From JBBIQS01 sp037442205 (GTDB lineage: Bacteria > Myxococcota > Myxococcia > Myxococcales > UBA5297): a stretch of 64,000 nt of DNA. A model generated the notes under the pieces. The model did no database searches. It worked only from the letters and a program-made list of their open reading frames with translations, and had not been told where the DNA came from. The stretch lies in contig JBBIQS010000048.1 of NCBI GenBank assembly GCA_037442205.1, positions 1 to 64,000 on the forward strand, written 5' to 3'. The position numbers and the translations under genes are program-made. Shown here in pieces: positions 7,555 through 15,012 of the stretch (the first letter of the stretch is position 1; the number at the start of each line of letters is the position of its first letter).

Positions 7555-8819
7555 TGGCAGTTGGGGCGGGGGGCCGCGACCGAGGGGCAGCCGGAAATCT
7601 GAGTGACCTTGGGGCTGAAGAACTCGAGGAAGCTGGCACACAGGGCATCCTTGACGTCCTTCGAATCGGTGGCGGCGGAAGCCACGATGGCGCCCAGGAC
7701 ACCCTCCAGCGTGAAATAGGTCTGGTTGCCGGCGTTGTCGTTGATCAGACTGGCGATGCCGTCGCTCATCGCCTTGGAGACCGCCAGCAGCACCGCCTTT
7801 CGGGCGGGACCGCTGCCTCCCAGGGCGTTGGTCAAGGCGGGGCTCCCCGCGGCACTCCACAGCGACGAGGAGAGGACGCTGCCGATGCGGTACTGCTCCC
7901 CCGACTTGAGGGCGAAGAGGTCATAGGACTTCGACCGCATGTCGTCGTAGACCTCCGGGATCGCGCTGAGGCAGTGCGGGGTGTCGATGTTCCGCTGGCT
8001 CGACTCCGACCCCGGCAGCGATTTGCCGAAGAAGGCCGGCGAGCAGTTGGCGAAGGTATCGTCGCAGGTGGCCGCGGTGCCGAAGACGTCGGCAAGGCCC
8101 TCCTCGACGACCGCCAGCAGGTTCAGGCCGGGGGTCGCCGAGGCCAGCGTCGTGTCACTGGCCCAGGCGATCTTGACCGCGGGCACCGCCGCGCCATTGA
8201 ACACCCTGAAGTTGAACACCGCGTGCTGGAACTCGTGGGCGACGACCCCGCCGTTGATCGAGAAGGGGATCATCTGCAGCTGATCGAAGGGCAGGATCTG
8301 GAATGACTGGAGCAGGGAATTGAACGACGCATTGTCCCGCTCGGCCTGTCCGTTCTCGCTGTAATCGGCGAAGTAGTAGACCGTCCGCTTGCCGAACTTG
8401 CTTCCGAGATCGTCGCCGATGCGCTGGTAGACGCTCTTGGCGCGCTCGAGGTTGTAGTACGAGGTGACGATATTGAGGGAATGGAAGTCCGCGGGGACCA
8501 GCGTGCTGCCGTCGGCAACCCAGCTCACTTTGACCGGACCCCCTTCGTTCTTGAGGATCGCCTTCTTGACCTGGTCGAGATTGGCCGCCCTCTGCAGGGC
8601 GGGATCCTTGTCGTCGATGACGATCTTGGCCCCGGCCGCGAAGGAGGCGATGTCGCCGTCCATCGTCACCAGGTCCTTGACGGTCTTGAGGCTGACCTTG
8701 CGCGGCTCGTACTTGTTGGTGGTGGAGTTGTAGGAGAGGACCACCACATCCACCGGCGACTTGTTGTCGGGTGCGCAGGCGGCCAGGGCCAGCAGGGCGA
8801 GGGCGATTTGTCGGCGCAT
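7551..8819 (-). CDS. Putative zinc metallopeptidase lipoprotein (HEXXH)
   Basis: A 422-aa lipoprotein with signal peptide and lipobox LAAC (Cys about residue 15). About residue 193 it carries HEFQH, the HEXXH zinc motif. It is followed about 40 residues later by an EEGLAD segment that can supply the third, glutamate ligand of a gluzincin. The region after it contains several Cys residues (TCDDTFANC), which suggests a disulfide-stabilised exported domain. No known M-family is recognised beyond these motifs; the HEFQHAVFN helix and downstream EEGLAD resemble M36/thermolysin-like folds. A GAAGG ribosome site precedes the ATG. The stop overlaps the next gene's GTG. A location on the outer or inner face of the outer membrane is inferred from the lipobox. 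Confidence 0.65.
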   Translation of the reverse strand: MRRQIALALLALAACAPDNKSPVDVVVLSYNSTTNKYEPRKVSLKTVKDLVTMDGDIASFAAGAKIVIDDKDPALQRAANLDQVKKAILKNEGGPVKVSWVADGSTLVPADFHSLNIVTSYYNLERAKSVYQRIGDDLGSKFGKRTVYYFADYSENGQAERDNASFNSLLQSFQILPFDQLQMIPFSINGGVVAHEFQHAVFNFRVFNGAAVPAVKIAWASDTTLASATPGLNLLAVVEEGLADVFGTAATCDDTFANCSPAFFGKSLPGSESSQRNIDTPHCLSAIPEVYDDMRSKSYDLFALKSGEQYRIGSVLSSSLWSAAGSPALTNALGGSGPARKAVLLAVSKAMSDGIASLINDNAGNQTYFTLEGVLGAIVASAATDSKDVKDALCASFLEFFSPKVTQISGCPSVAAPRPNCQ

Positions 8820-8855
8820 GGGGACCTTCGGTCTCGCTTGTGAAGGAGAGAAACG

Positions 8856-9305
8856 CTAGAGCTCGAAGAACAGGCCGGCGCGCAGCATCAACGCCAGCCC
8901 GCCGGCAGGATAGATTCGCGGCTCGCCGGTGGCCTCGACCAGGAAGCCGAACGAGTCGAGGAACTCGCGCTCGTAGCCCACCCCTACCACCGCGGACTGC
9001 GTCAGCTCGCGGCCGAGGTTGCCCAGCATGTAGCTGGCCCGGGCGTAGGCGTTGGTGTCGGGCAGGAAGATCTTCAGGCCCGGGCCGAAGGCGAACTCGC
9101 GCGCCGGCGCCAGCTGCATCTCGATCGGCAGCTCGAAGTGGAGGATCGACGCCTTGAAGAACGGGGTCAGCTCCAGCGCGCCCTTCATGTGCGCCTCTCC
9201 CTCGGTCAGGTAGCCCCCGCCGGCGCTCAGCGACAGCCCGAAGGCGAAGGAGCTGGCGGGGAGGCCGAGGAGCAGGGCGAGGGCAAGACAGCGAACGATG
9301 CGCAT
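8856..9305 (-). CDS. Small outer-membrane beta-barrel protein
   Basis: A 149-aa protein starting at the ATG at 9305. The signal peptide ends about residue 20 (SSFAFG). Amphipathic beta strands continue to the end (GLSLSAGGGYL, FGPGLKIFLP, VVGVGYEREF, LALMLRAGLFFEL), consistent with an eight-strand barrel or a small lipid-exposed sheet. No enzyme motif is visible and no family is recognised. It is the first gene of the operon with the HEXXH lipoprotein (36-base gap) and the acidic-linker barrel, and has a candidate promoter 60 bases upstream. The set looks like one envelope assembly of two barrels and a peptidase. Confidence 0.65.
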   Translation of the reverse strand: MRIVRCLALALLLGLPASSFAFGLSLSAGGGYLTEGEAHMKGALELTPFFKASILHFELPIEMQLAPAREFAFGPGLKIFLPDTNAYARASYMLGNLGRELTQSAVVGVGYEREFLDSFGFLVEATGEPRIYPAGGLALMLRAGLFFEL

Positions 9306-9366
9306 GGCGTCTCCGAGGTGGCGGCCGGATTTGGACCCGCGGGCCGCCCGCGCCGGCTCGATTCCC

Positions 9367-9396
9367 ACCCTAGGTCGAGATCGTTCGCCTGTTCAA
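9367..9396 (-). promoter_or_regulatory. Candidate promoter of the barrel/metallopeptidase operon
   Basis: On the minus strand, TTGAAC (9396-9391), an 18-base spacer and TAGGGT (9372-9367). The leader to the ATG at 9305 would be about 55 bases. Confidence 0.4.
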
Positions 9397-9576
9397 GTGT
9401 TTGCAGATCCCGGCAGTTGACTCCGTTAACCGCAGCGCACGAGGCGCACTGGGGGTATGGATAGGACTCGATCGAGCCGGTGGCCGCGGGGGCCCCGGGC
9501 CATCCGCGGGCGGGATTGTCGACCCGGGGCACTTCGCCGCGGCGGCGCCAGCCGCTCCGAGCAGGGGGAAAGAGCC

Positions 9577-11571
9577 ATGGACCAGGGGGCCATCAGGGGC
9601 GAAGTGGAGGAAGACCCTGCCGCAACCCGGTCGCGCCAACCGTCGGCGCCCGGCTCAGCGAGCCTGCTGGTAGAGGCGGCGGCCGAGCTGGCCCTCGCCG
9701 GCAATTGCGCCCAGGTCGGTCGCAAGTTGCTCGAGCGTGCGTGCAAGCTGCTGGAGGTGGCCGGCGGCGCCTTCCTCTGGAGAAGCGGCGGGTGGCAGCT
9801 GGCGGGCTCCCTGCCGCAGCTGCCGCGGCTGTCGGAGGCGGTGCAGCTGGCGGAGCAGGGGCTGCTGGCCCAGGCCCCGCGGGTGGCGCAGCCTGGGGCC
9901 GGCGCCGAGCGCTGGCTGGCGATTCCCCTGGGGCCGCAGGGGGCGCTGCTGCTGCCGCTGGGCCCCGCTCGGCAGCCGGACGAAGAGGATCTGGCCCGGG
10001 CGCAGGCTCTGGCGGGGCTCGGCAGACTGGCCCTGGAACGCGCCCTCGCCTGCGAACAGCTCAAAGGCGGGCAGGGCTGTGCCGGGTTGGACGCCCAGCC
10101 GCCGGCGCCGCAGATGCAGGCCCTGCTCGACGCGCTCCCCGAGGCGGCGGTGATGTACCGGCCCACCGGGGAGATCGAGATGCTCAACGCGCGGGCCTCG
10201 CAGCTGCTCTCGCTGGGCGACGAGGAGCGCTGGAGGCCGTACCTGGACCACGCCCGCTCGCTGGGGCTGGAGAACGGCGACGGCCAGCCTATGGCCCCCG
10301 CAGAAAGCCCAGTGGGTCGGGCGCTGATGGGCGAGGTGGTCAACGGCGAGCTGGTGGCCTTCGGGACCGGCGGCGGGCGGCCCGAGAAGGTCTGGACCTG
10401 GACCGGGGCGGCGCCCTGGCTGTCGCCGGATGGCGCGGTGGCCGGGGTGGTGGCCACCTTCGCCGACGTCTCCGGGCTGCACCGGGCCCAGGAGCGCAGC
10501 GACGACCTGCTGCGCATCGTCTCCCACGACCTGCGCACCCCGCTGTCGGCGGTGCTGATGCAGGCGCAGATGCTCAAGCGCTTCGCCGACAATCCGGAGA
10601 AGGTAGCCAAGGGGGCCGACAGCATTGCGGTCAACGCCCGGCGGATGAACGCCATGATCCACGACCTGGTGGACATGGGGCGGCTCGAGGCGGGGACGCT
10701 GGGGATGCAGCGCAAGTACATCGAGCTGCAGCCCTTCGTGCGTTACCTGCGCGATCGGCTGGCCGGCTCGCTGCCGATGGAGCGGGTGGAGCTGATGGTT
10801 CCGGAGGAGCTGCCGGTGATCTGGGCGGACCCGGACCGGCTGGAGCGAGTGCTGGTGAACCTGCTGTCCAACGCCATCAAGTACTCGCCGGCGGGGTCGC
10901 CGGTGAGGCTGTGCGCCTGGCCGCAGGAGCGCTGGGTCTGGGTGTCGGTGAGCGACGAGGGCCAGGGCATCGCCCGGGAGGACTTCCCGCGGATCTTCGA
11001 GCGCTACTTCCGCGCCCAGCGCTCCGCCCGCTCGGAGGGCCTGGGGTTGGGGCTCTACATCTGCCGGATGCTGGTGGAGGCCCACGGCGGCCGGCTGGAG
11101 GTGGAGAGCACGGTGGGGCGGGGGAGCACCTTCCGCTTCTCGATGCCGGTGGCCGACGAGGCGGGCATCGACGAGGAGGCGCTGCCGCGCAAGGACGTGC
11201 TGGTGGTGGACGACGACACCGCGCTCTGCGAGGCGATCTGCTCGGCGCTGCAGTCGGAGGGCTATTCGGTGGAGGAGGCCAGCGACGGCCAGCAGGCGCT
11301 GCAGGCCTTGTCGCGCAGCCGCCCCTCGCTGATCACCCTCGACCTGAAGATGCCGCACCTCGACGGCCACGGAGTGTTGCGGGCGCTCAAGGCCCACCCG
11401 GCGTGGTCGGCGATCCCGGTGGTGGTGTGCGCCGGCCACTCCCCGGCGGCCACCGGGGTCTCGCCCAGCGACGCCGCCGCCTTCGTCGAGAAGCCGCTGC
11501 GGCTGGAGGTGCTGCTGTCAGCGGTGCACCGGCTGATCGGCGCGCCGGCGACGTCCAACACCCCGCACTGA
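9577..11571 (+). CDS. Hybrid sensor histidine kinase (GAF-like, PAS-like, kinase, receiver)
   Basis: A cytoplasmic signalling protein of 664 aa from the ATG at 9577 (GGGGGAAAGAG upstream); an ATG 120 bases earlier is less likely. Residues ~30-170 resemble a GAF sensor. Residues ~190-300 form a PAS-like domain (LDALPEAAVMYRP..EIEMLNARA). A HisKA domain carries the phospho-acceptor His317 in SHDLRTPL. A HATPase_c domain shows the N box NLLSNAIKYSP, the G1 box DEGQGI, the F box and the G2 box GLGLGLYI. A C-terminal receiver carries the acidic pocket VVDDD and phospho-acceptor Asp589 in LDLKMP, with Lys in EKPL. There is no transmembrane segment. No partner response regulator adjoins it, so phosphotransfer probably goes to its own receiver or a distant protein. 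Signal unknown. Confidence 0.9.
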   Translation: MDQGAIRGEVEEDPAATRSRQPSAPGSASLLVEAAAELALAGNCAQVGRKLLERACKLLEVAGGAFLWRSGGWQLAGSLPQLPRLSEAVQLAEQGLLAQAPRVAQPGAGAERWLAIPLGPQGALLLPLGPARQPDEEDLARAQALAGLGRLALERALACEQLKGGQGCAGLDAQPPAPQMQALLDALPEAAVMYRPTGEIEMLNARASQLLSLGDEERWRPYLDHARSLGLENGDGQPMAPAESPVGRALMGEVVNGELVAFGTGGGRPEKVWTWTGAAPWLSPDGAVAGVVATFADVSGLHRAQERSDDLLRIVSHDLRTPLSAVLMQAQMLKRFADNPEKVAKGADSIAVNARRMNAMIHDLVDMGRLEAGTLGMQRKYIELQPFVRYLRDRLAGSLPMERVELMVPEELPVIWADPDRLERVLVNLLSNAIKYSPAGSPVRLCAWPQERWVWVSVSDEGQGIAREDFPRIFERYFRAQRSARSEGLGLGLYICRMLVEAHGGRLEVESTVGRGSTFRFSMPVADEAGIDEEALPRKDVLVVDDDTALCEAICSALQSEGYSVEEASDGQQALQALSRSRPSLITLDLKMPHLDGHGVLRALKAHPAWSAIPVVVCAGHSPAATGVSPSDAAAFVEKPLRLEVLLSAVHRLIGAPATSNTPH

Positions 11572-11608
11572 CCGGAAGCCGGCGCCGTCATTTATGCCGC
11601 ACAGCGTC

Positions 11609-11636
11609 TTGCTCGCTCTCGCCATCCTCTGATACT
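11609..11636 (+). promoter_or_regulatory. Possible promoter of the lipase-FadL-nucleotidase operon
   Basis: TTGCTC (11609-11614), a 16-base spacer and GATACT (11631-11636), about 80 bases before the ATG at 11715. Both boxes are only moderate matches. Confidence 0.3.
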
Positions 11637-11714
11637 CCGCCACCCGCCGGGGGGGATTCCCGGTACTTCAACTCCGCATCCTGGCCCCGTTTCCGCGGGG
11701 CCTGAGAGGGAACC

Positions 11715-13640
11715 ATGGTCAGCTCCTTCCGTTGGCGTTCCATCGCGCTGGCGGCCACCCTGTCCTTCGGTTGCGTCCCGACCGTGACCAAGGATCAGCC
11801 AGTGGCCGTGAGCAGCGCCACCATCGCCCGCTTCTCTCCCGATGGCTCCGATCCCTGCAACAGCGTGCTGCCCTTCCCGTCGGACCTCGCCAAGAACGCG
11901 AAGACCGGCAAGCTCGACCTTCCCTACTGCAAGAGCGACGGCGTCGATCAGATCGCCATCAAGACCGGTCTGCGCACCCTCGACGGCTACGCCGTGGGCA
12001 CCTCGCTCAAGGTCAACTTCACTGGCGCCCTCGACGCGGCCTCCCTGGCCGCCGGGGTGAAGCTCTTCTCCGCCGATGGCAAGGCGGTCGAGATCGACGC
12101 CAAGTTTCTGCCCGACAGCGACAATCTGCTCGTGATCCAGCCGCGCAAGCCGCTGGCCGAGGCCACCAAGTACCTGGCCGCGATCACCACCGACGTGAAG
12201 GATTCGGCCGGCAAGCCGGTGGCCTCCGATCAGGCCTTCGTCTTCCTCAAGAGCGAGAACCCGCTCACCGACAGCTTGGGCTACAGCGCCTACAGCGCGC
12301 TCACCGACGCCGAGGCCAGCGCGCTGGAGAAGCTGCGCCAGGGCTTCCTGCCGATGTTCACCGCCCTGGAGTCGGCCGGCCTTCCCCGCTCGCAGATCGC
12401 GGTGGCTTGGAGCTTCACCACTCAGACCGTGCACGCCACCCTGCCTCAGCTGGCGGCGCTGGTGAACGGCAACGTTCCGGCCGTCACTCACGACCGGCAG
12501 ATGCCCGCCGCCGCCCACCCGCTGATCGCCGCCGCCGGGATTCCTCACAGCCACATGTGCGACCTGCACACCGGGCGCGTCCAGCTCAAGACGCTGCAGG
12601 GAGCGGCGGGCACCTTCGAGGCCACCTCTTCCGGAGCTCCGGCGGTCGGCGCCGTCGAGGCCAACTACCTCTTCATCACCCCCAACGCCGATCACTCGGC
12701 GAGCCCGGCCGCCTGCACTGCCTGGGCTGGCGGTCCGGTGGCGGTCTTCGTCCACGGCCTGGGGCGCTGCAAGAACGACGTGCTGGCGCTGGCCAACTCG
12801 CTGAACAAGGCCGGGCTGGCGGTGCTCTCGGTCGACGGCCCGCGCGCCGGCGGCCGCTCGGTGTCCGCCCTGGGCGACCAGAATCTCGACAGCTGCCCTG
12901 ATCAGCCGGCGATGCCGGAGCTCATCGCGCTGCCGGGGCAGGGGCCCAACCCCTTCGCCGTCCGCGACGGCCTGCGCGAGTGGGGCCTGGAGCTGTCGCA
13001 GATCGTCAACGCGGTCAAGGCCTCCTCCGGGGCCTTCGTCGGCGGCAGCGCCACCAGCAACAAGGTGGCGCTGATCGGCCACTCCTGGGGCGCGATGGCC
13101 GCCGCCCTGGCCAGCTCGGTGGTCGTCGTCGACGCGCTGATCCTCAACGCCGGCAGTGCCGAGCTGGGCGCGGTCTTCGCCCCCGGCATCATGGCCTCGG
13201 TCCCCTCGCCGGCGATGGCCGCCGAGAGCATCGCCGCCTTCCGCTGGGCGATGGAGCCCGGCGATCCGCTCTACGCCGGCGGCACCACCAAGCCGGTGCT
13301 GGTGCAGGTGGTCAGCGGCGACAAGGTCACCGCCGAGGCCCCGCTGCACGCCTCGGACACGCAGACCCTGCTGGCCAAGGCCTTCGCCGCCGACCGCGCC
13401 GCCTCGACCTTCGCCATGAGCGCCGAGCCGGCCGGCAGCAAGGTGGCGCTGTGCGACTCGGGCACTGCCATCGTCGGGGCGCTGCTGCAGCCCTGCGTGG
13501 CCGACAAGAACGCCGCCCTCTACGCCCCGGCCAGGCTGAAGACCGCCGGGATGCAGCGGCAGGTCGCCACCTTCGCCATCTCCGCGATCCTCGGCCAGCC
13601 GGTGGTCTGCGACCCCGACTTCACCAAGAGCTGCCCCTAG
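11715..13640 (+). CDS. VolA/Pla-1-like surface lipoprotein lipase
   Basis: A 641-aa lipoprotein with lipobox SFGC (Cys20). Residues ~30-190 resemble an Ig-like Big_5 module (NFTGALDAASLAAGVKLF, LLVIQPRKPLAEATKYLAAIT). The C-terminal half is an alpha/beta hydrolase with the oxyanion HG motif in VFVHGLGRCKND (~347) and the nucleophile elbow GHSWG at 455-459, Ser457 being catalytic. This architecture matches Pla-1/cef lipases and Vibrio VolA, an outer-surface lysophospholipase that frees fatty acids for uptake through FadL. The next gene, 45 bases on, encodes FadL, the same pairing as in Vibrio. It is shorter than VolA (about 800 aa). Catalytic Asp and His were not assigned by eye, and exact substrate is inferred. 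Confidence 0.75.
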   Translation: MVSSFRWRSIALAATLSFGCVPTVTKDQPVAVSSATIARFSPDGSDPCNSVLPFPSDLAKNAKTGKLDLPYCKSDGVDQIAIKTGLRTLDGYAVGTSLKVNFTGALDAASLAAGVKLFSADGKAVEIDAKFLPDSDNLLVIQPRKPLAEATKYLAAITTDVKDSAGKPVASDQAFVFLKSENPLTDSLGYSAYSALTDAEASALEKLRQGFLPMFTALESAGLPRSQIAVAWSFTTQTVHATLPQLAALVNGNVPAVTHDRQMPAAAHPLIAAAGIPHSHMCDLHTGRVQLKTLQGAAGTFEATSSGAPAVGAVEANYLFITPNADHSASPAACTAWAGGPVAVFVHGLGRCKNDVLALANSLNKAGLAVLSVDGPRAGGRSVSALGDQNLDSCPDQPAMPELIALPGQGPNPFAVRDGLREWGLELSQIVNAVKASSGAFVGGSATSNKVALIGHSWGAMAAALASSVVVVDALILNAGSAELGAVFAPGIMASVPSPAMAAESIAAFRWAMEPGDPLYAGGTTKPVLVQVVSGDKVTAEAPLHASDTQTLLAKAFAADRAASTFAMSAEPAGSKVALCDSGTAIVGALLQPCVADKNAALYAPARLKTAGMQRQVATFAISAILGQPVVCDPDFTKSCP

Positions 13641-13685
13641 AGGACCGCGATGCGAACCCACACTCCTAGCTTCGAGGGAATTTCC

Positions 13686-14987
13686 ATGAACCGCATCGTC
13701 CTGGGCGCCGCGCTGCTGCTGCTGGCGCCCGCCACCGCCCTCGCCGGCGGCTTCTCGATCTCCGAGGTCGGCTCGGTCGAGGCCGGCCGCGGAGGCGCCG
13801 CGGCGGCGCTGGCCGACGGGCCGTCGCAGATCTATTACAACCCCGCCAACATCGCCCGGCTCGATGGCCTGCAGGTGACGGTGGGGGCTTCGGGCCTGGC
13901 GCCGCGCTTCCAGTACAGCGGCTCCAACGGCGCCCCGACCGCCACCAGCGACGCGGCGCTGTCTCCGCCTCCGCACCTGGCGCTCAGCTACAACCTGGGC
14001 GACACCGGCGCCGGCAACCTGGCCCTGGGCCTGGGGGTCTTCGTCCCCTACGGCTCGACCTTCTCCTGGCCCGACAACTGGGCGGGACGGGCGGACATCC
14101 AGAAGATCGCGCTGCAGGTCTTCGAGATCGCCCCGACGCTGGCCATCAAGCCCAGCAAGCTGTTCGCGCTGGGCATCGGTTTCCGCTACCTGCCGGCGCA
14201 GGTCTACATGAAGCAGGCGGTGCTCTTCGGCACCGCCGAGGAGGGGCAGGTCGAGCTCTCCGGCTCCGGCTCGGGCATGGGGCTCCAGGCCGGACTGGCG
14301 GCGATGCCCATCGACGGACTGTCGCTGGGGCTGTCGTGGCGCTCGGCTTCGACCCTGGACTTCAAGGGACAGAGCAACTTCACCTTCCCGGCGCCGTTCG
14401 AGGCCAAGGCGGTTGACATGGACGTCACCACCTCGATCCCGCTGGCCCAGGTCTTCCGCTTCGGCGTGGGTTACGAGGTCACCAAGGAGCTGAGCCTGTC
14501 CGCCGACCTCGAGTATCAGATGTGGAGCGCCTTCAAGGATCTGACCATCCACTTCCTCAACGCCGATGGCACCGAGAACAAGGCGGTGGCCAGCGCCCGC
14601 AACAGCACCGACGGCCTGGTGCTGCACCTGGGCGGTCAGTACAAGGTCAGCGACTCGCTGGCGGTCCGCGCCGGCTACGCCTGGGACCAGCACACCATCC
14701 CCGAGGCCAACGTCAGCTCCGCTCCGCCGGACTCGGACAAGCACGTGGTCAGCCTGGGGCTGTCGTACCTGTTCGGCAGCTACGGCATCCACGCCAACTT
14801 CGCCGACGTGATCATGGCCAAGCGCATCACCAACACCAACGCCATGCCGGGGACCTGGCAGGGCGGTTGGGCGGGCGGGACCATGGCCTACATCTTCGGC
14901 CTGAGCCTGACCGCCAACCTCGACCTGGGCGGCTCGAGCAAGCCCGCGTCGGTGACCCAGGCCCCCGCCGTTTCCCAGTCGCTCTAG
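13686..14987 (+). CDS. FadL/OmpP1/TodX-family outer-membrane transporter
   Basis: FadL-type barrels carry long-chain fatty acids or other hydrophobic compounds across the outer membrane. From the ATG at 13686 (GAGGGA upstream) it has 433 aa. The signal peptide ends ATALA, and mature GGFSISEVGSVEAGRGGAAAA with DGPSQIYYNPAN follows. That is the N-terminal plug/hatch signature of the family. Further landmarks are the VFVPYGS and SWPDNW segments and regular barrel strands. A start at 13650 would add 12 unlikely residues. It lies between the lipase and a nucleotidase-family gene with 45- and 25-base gaps, all probably one operon. Substrate cannot be told from sequence; the adjoining lipase suggests fatty acids. 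Confidence 0.88.
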   Translation: MNRIVLGAALLLLAPATALAGGFSISEVGSVEAGRGGAAAALADGPSQIYYNPANIARLDGLQVTVGASGLAPRFQYSGSNGAPTATSDAALSPPPHLALSYNLGDTGAGNLALGLGVFVPYGSTFSWPDNWAGRADIQKIALQVFEIAPTLAIKPSKLFALGIGFRYLPAQVYMKQAVLFGTAEEGQVELSGSGSGMGLQAGLAAMPIDGLSLGLSWRSASTLDFKGQSNFTFPAPFEAKAVDMDVTTSIPLAQVFRFGVGYEVTKELSLSADLEYQMWSAFKDLTIHFLNADGTENKAVASARNSTDGLVLHLGGQYKVSDSLAVRAGYAWDQHTIPEANVSSAPPDSDKHVVSLGLSYLFGSYGIHANFADVIMAKRITNTNAMPGTWQGGWAGGTMAYIFGLSLTANLDLGGSSKPASVTQAPAVSQSL

Positions 14988-15012
14988 CGCCAACCTTTAG
15001 GAGAGAGAGCCA

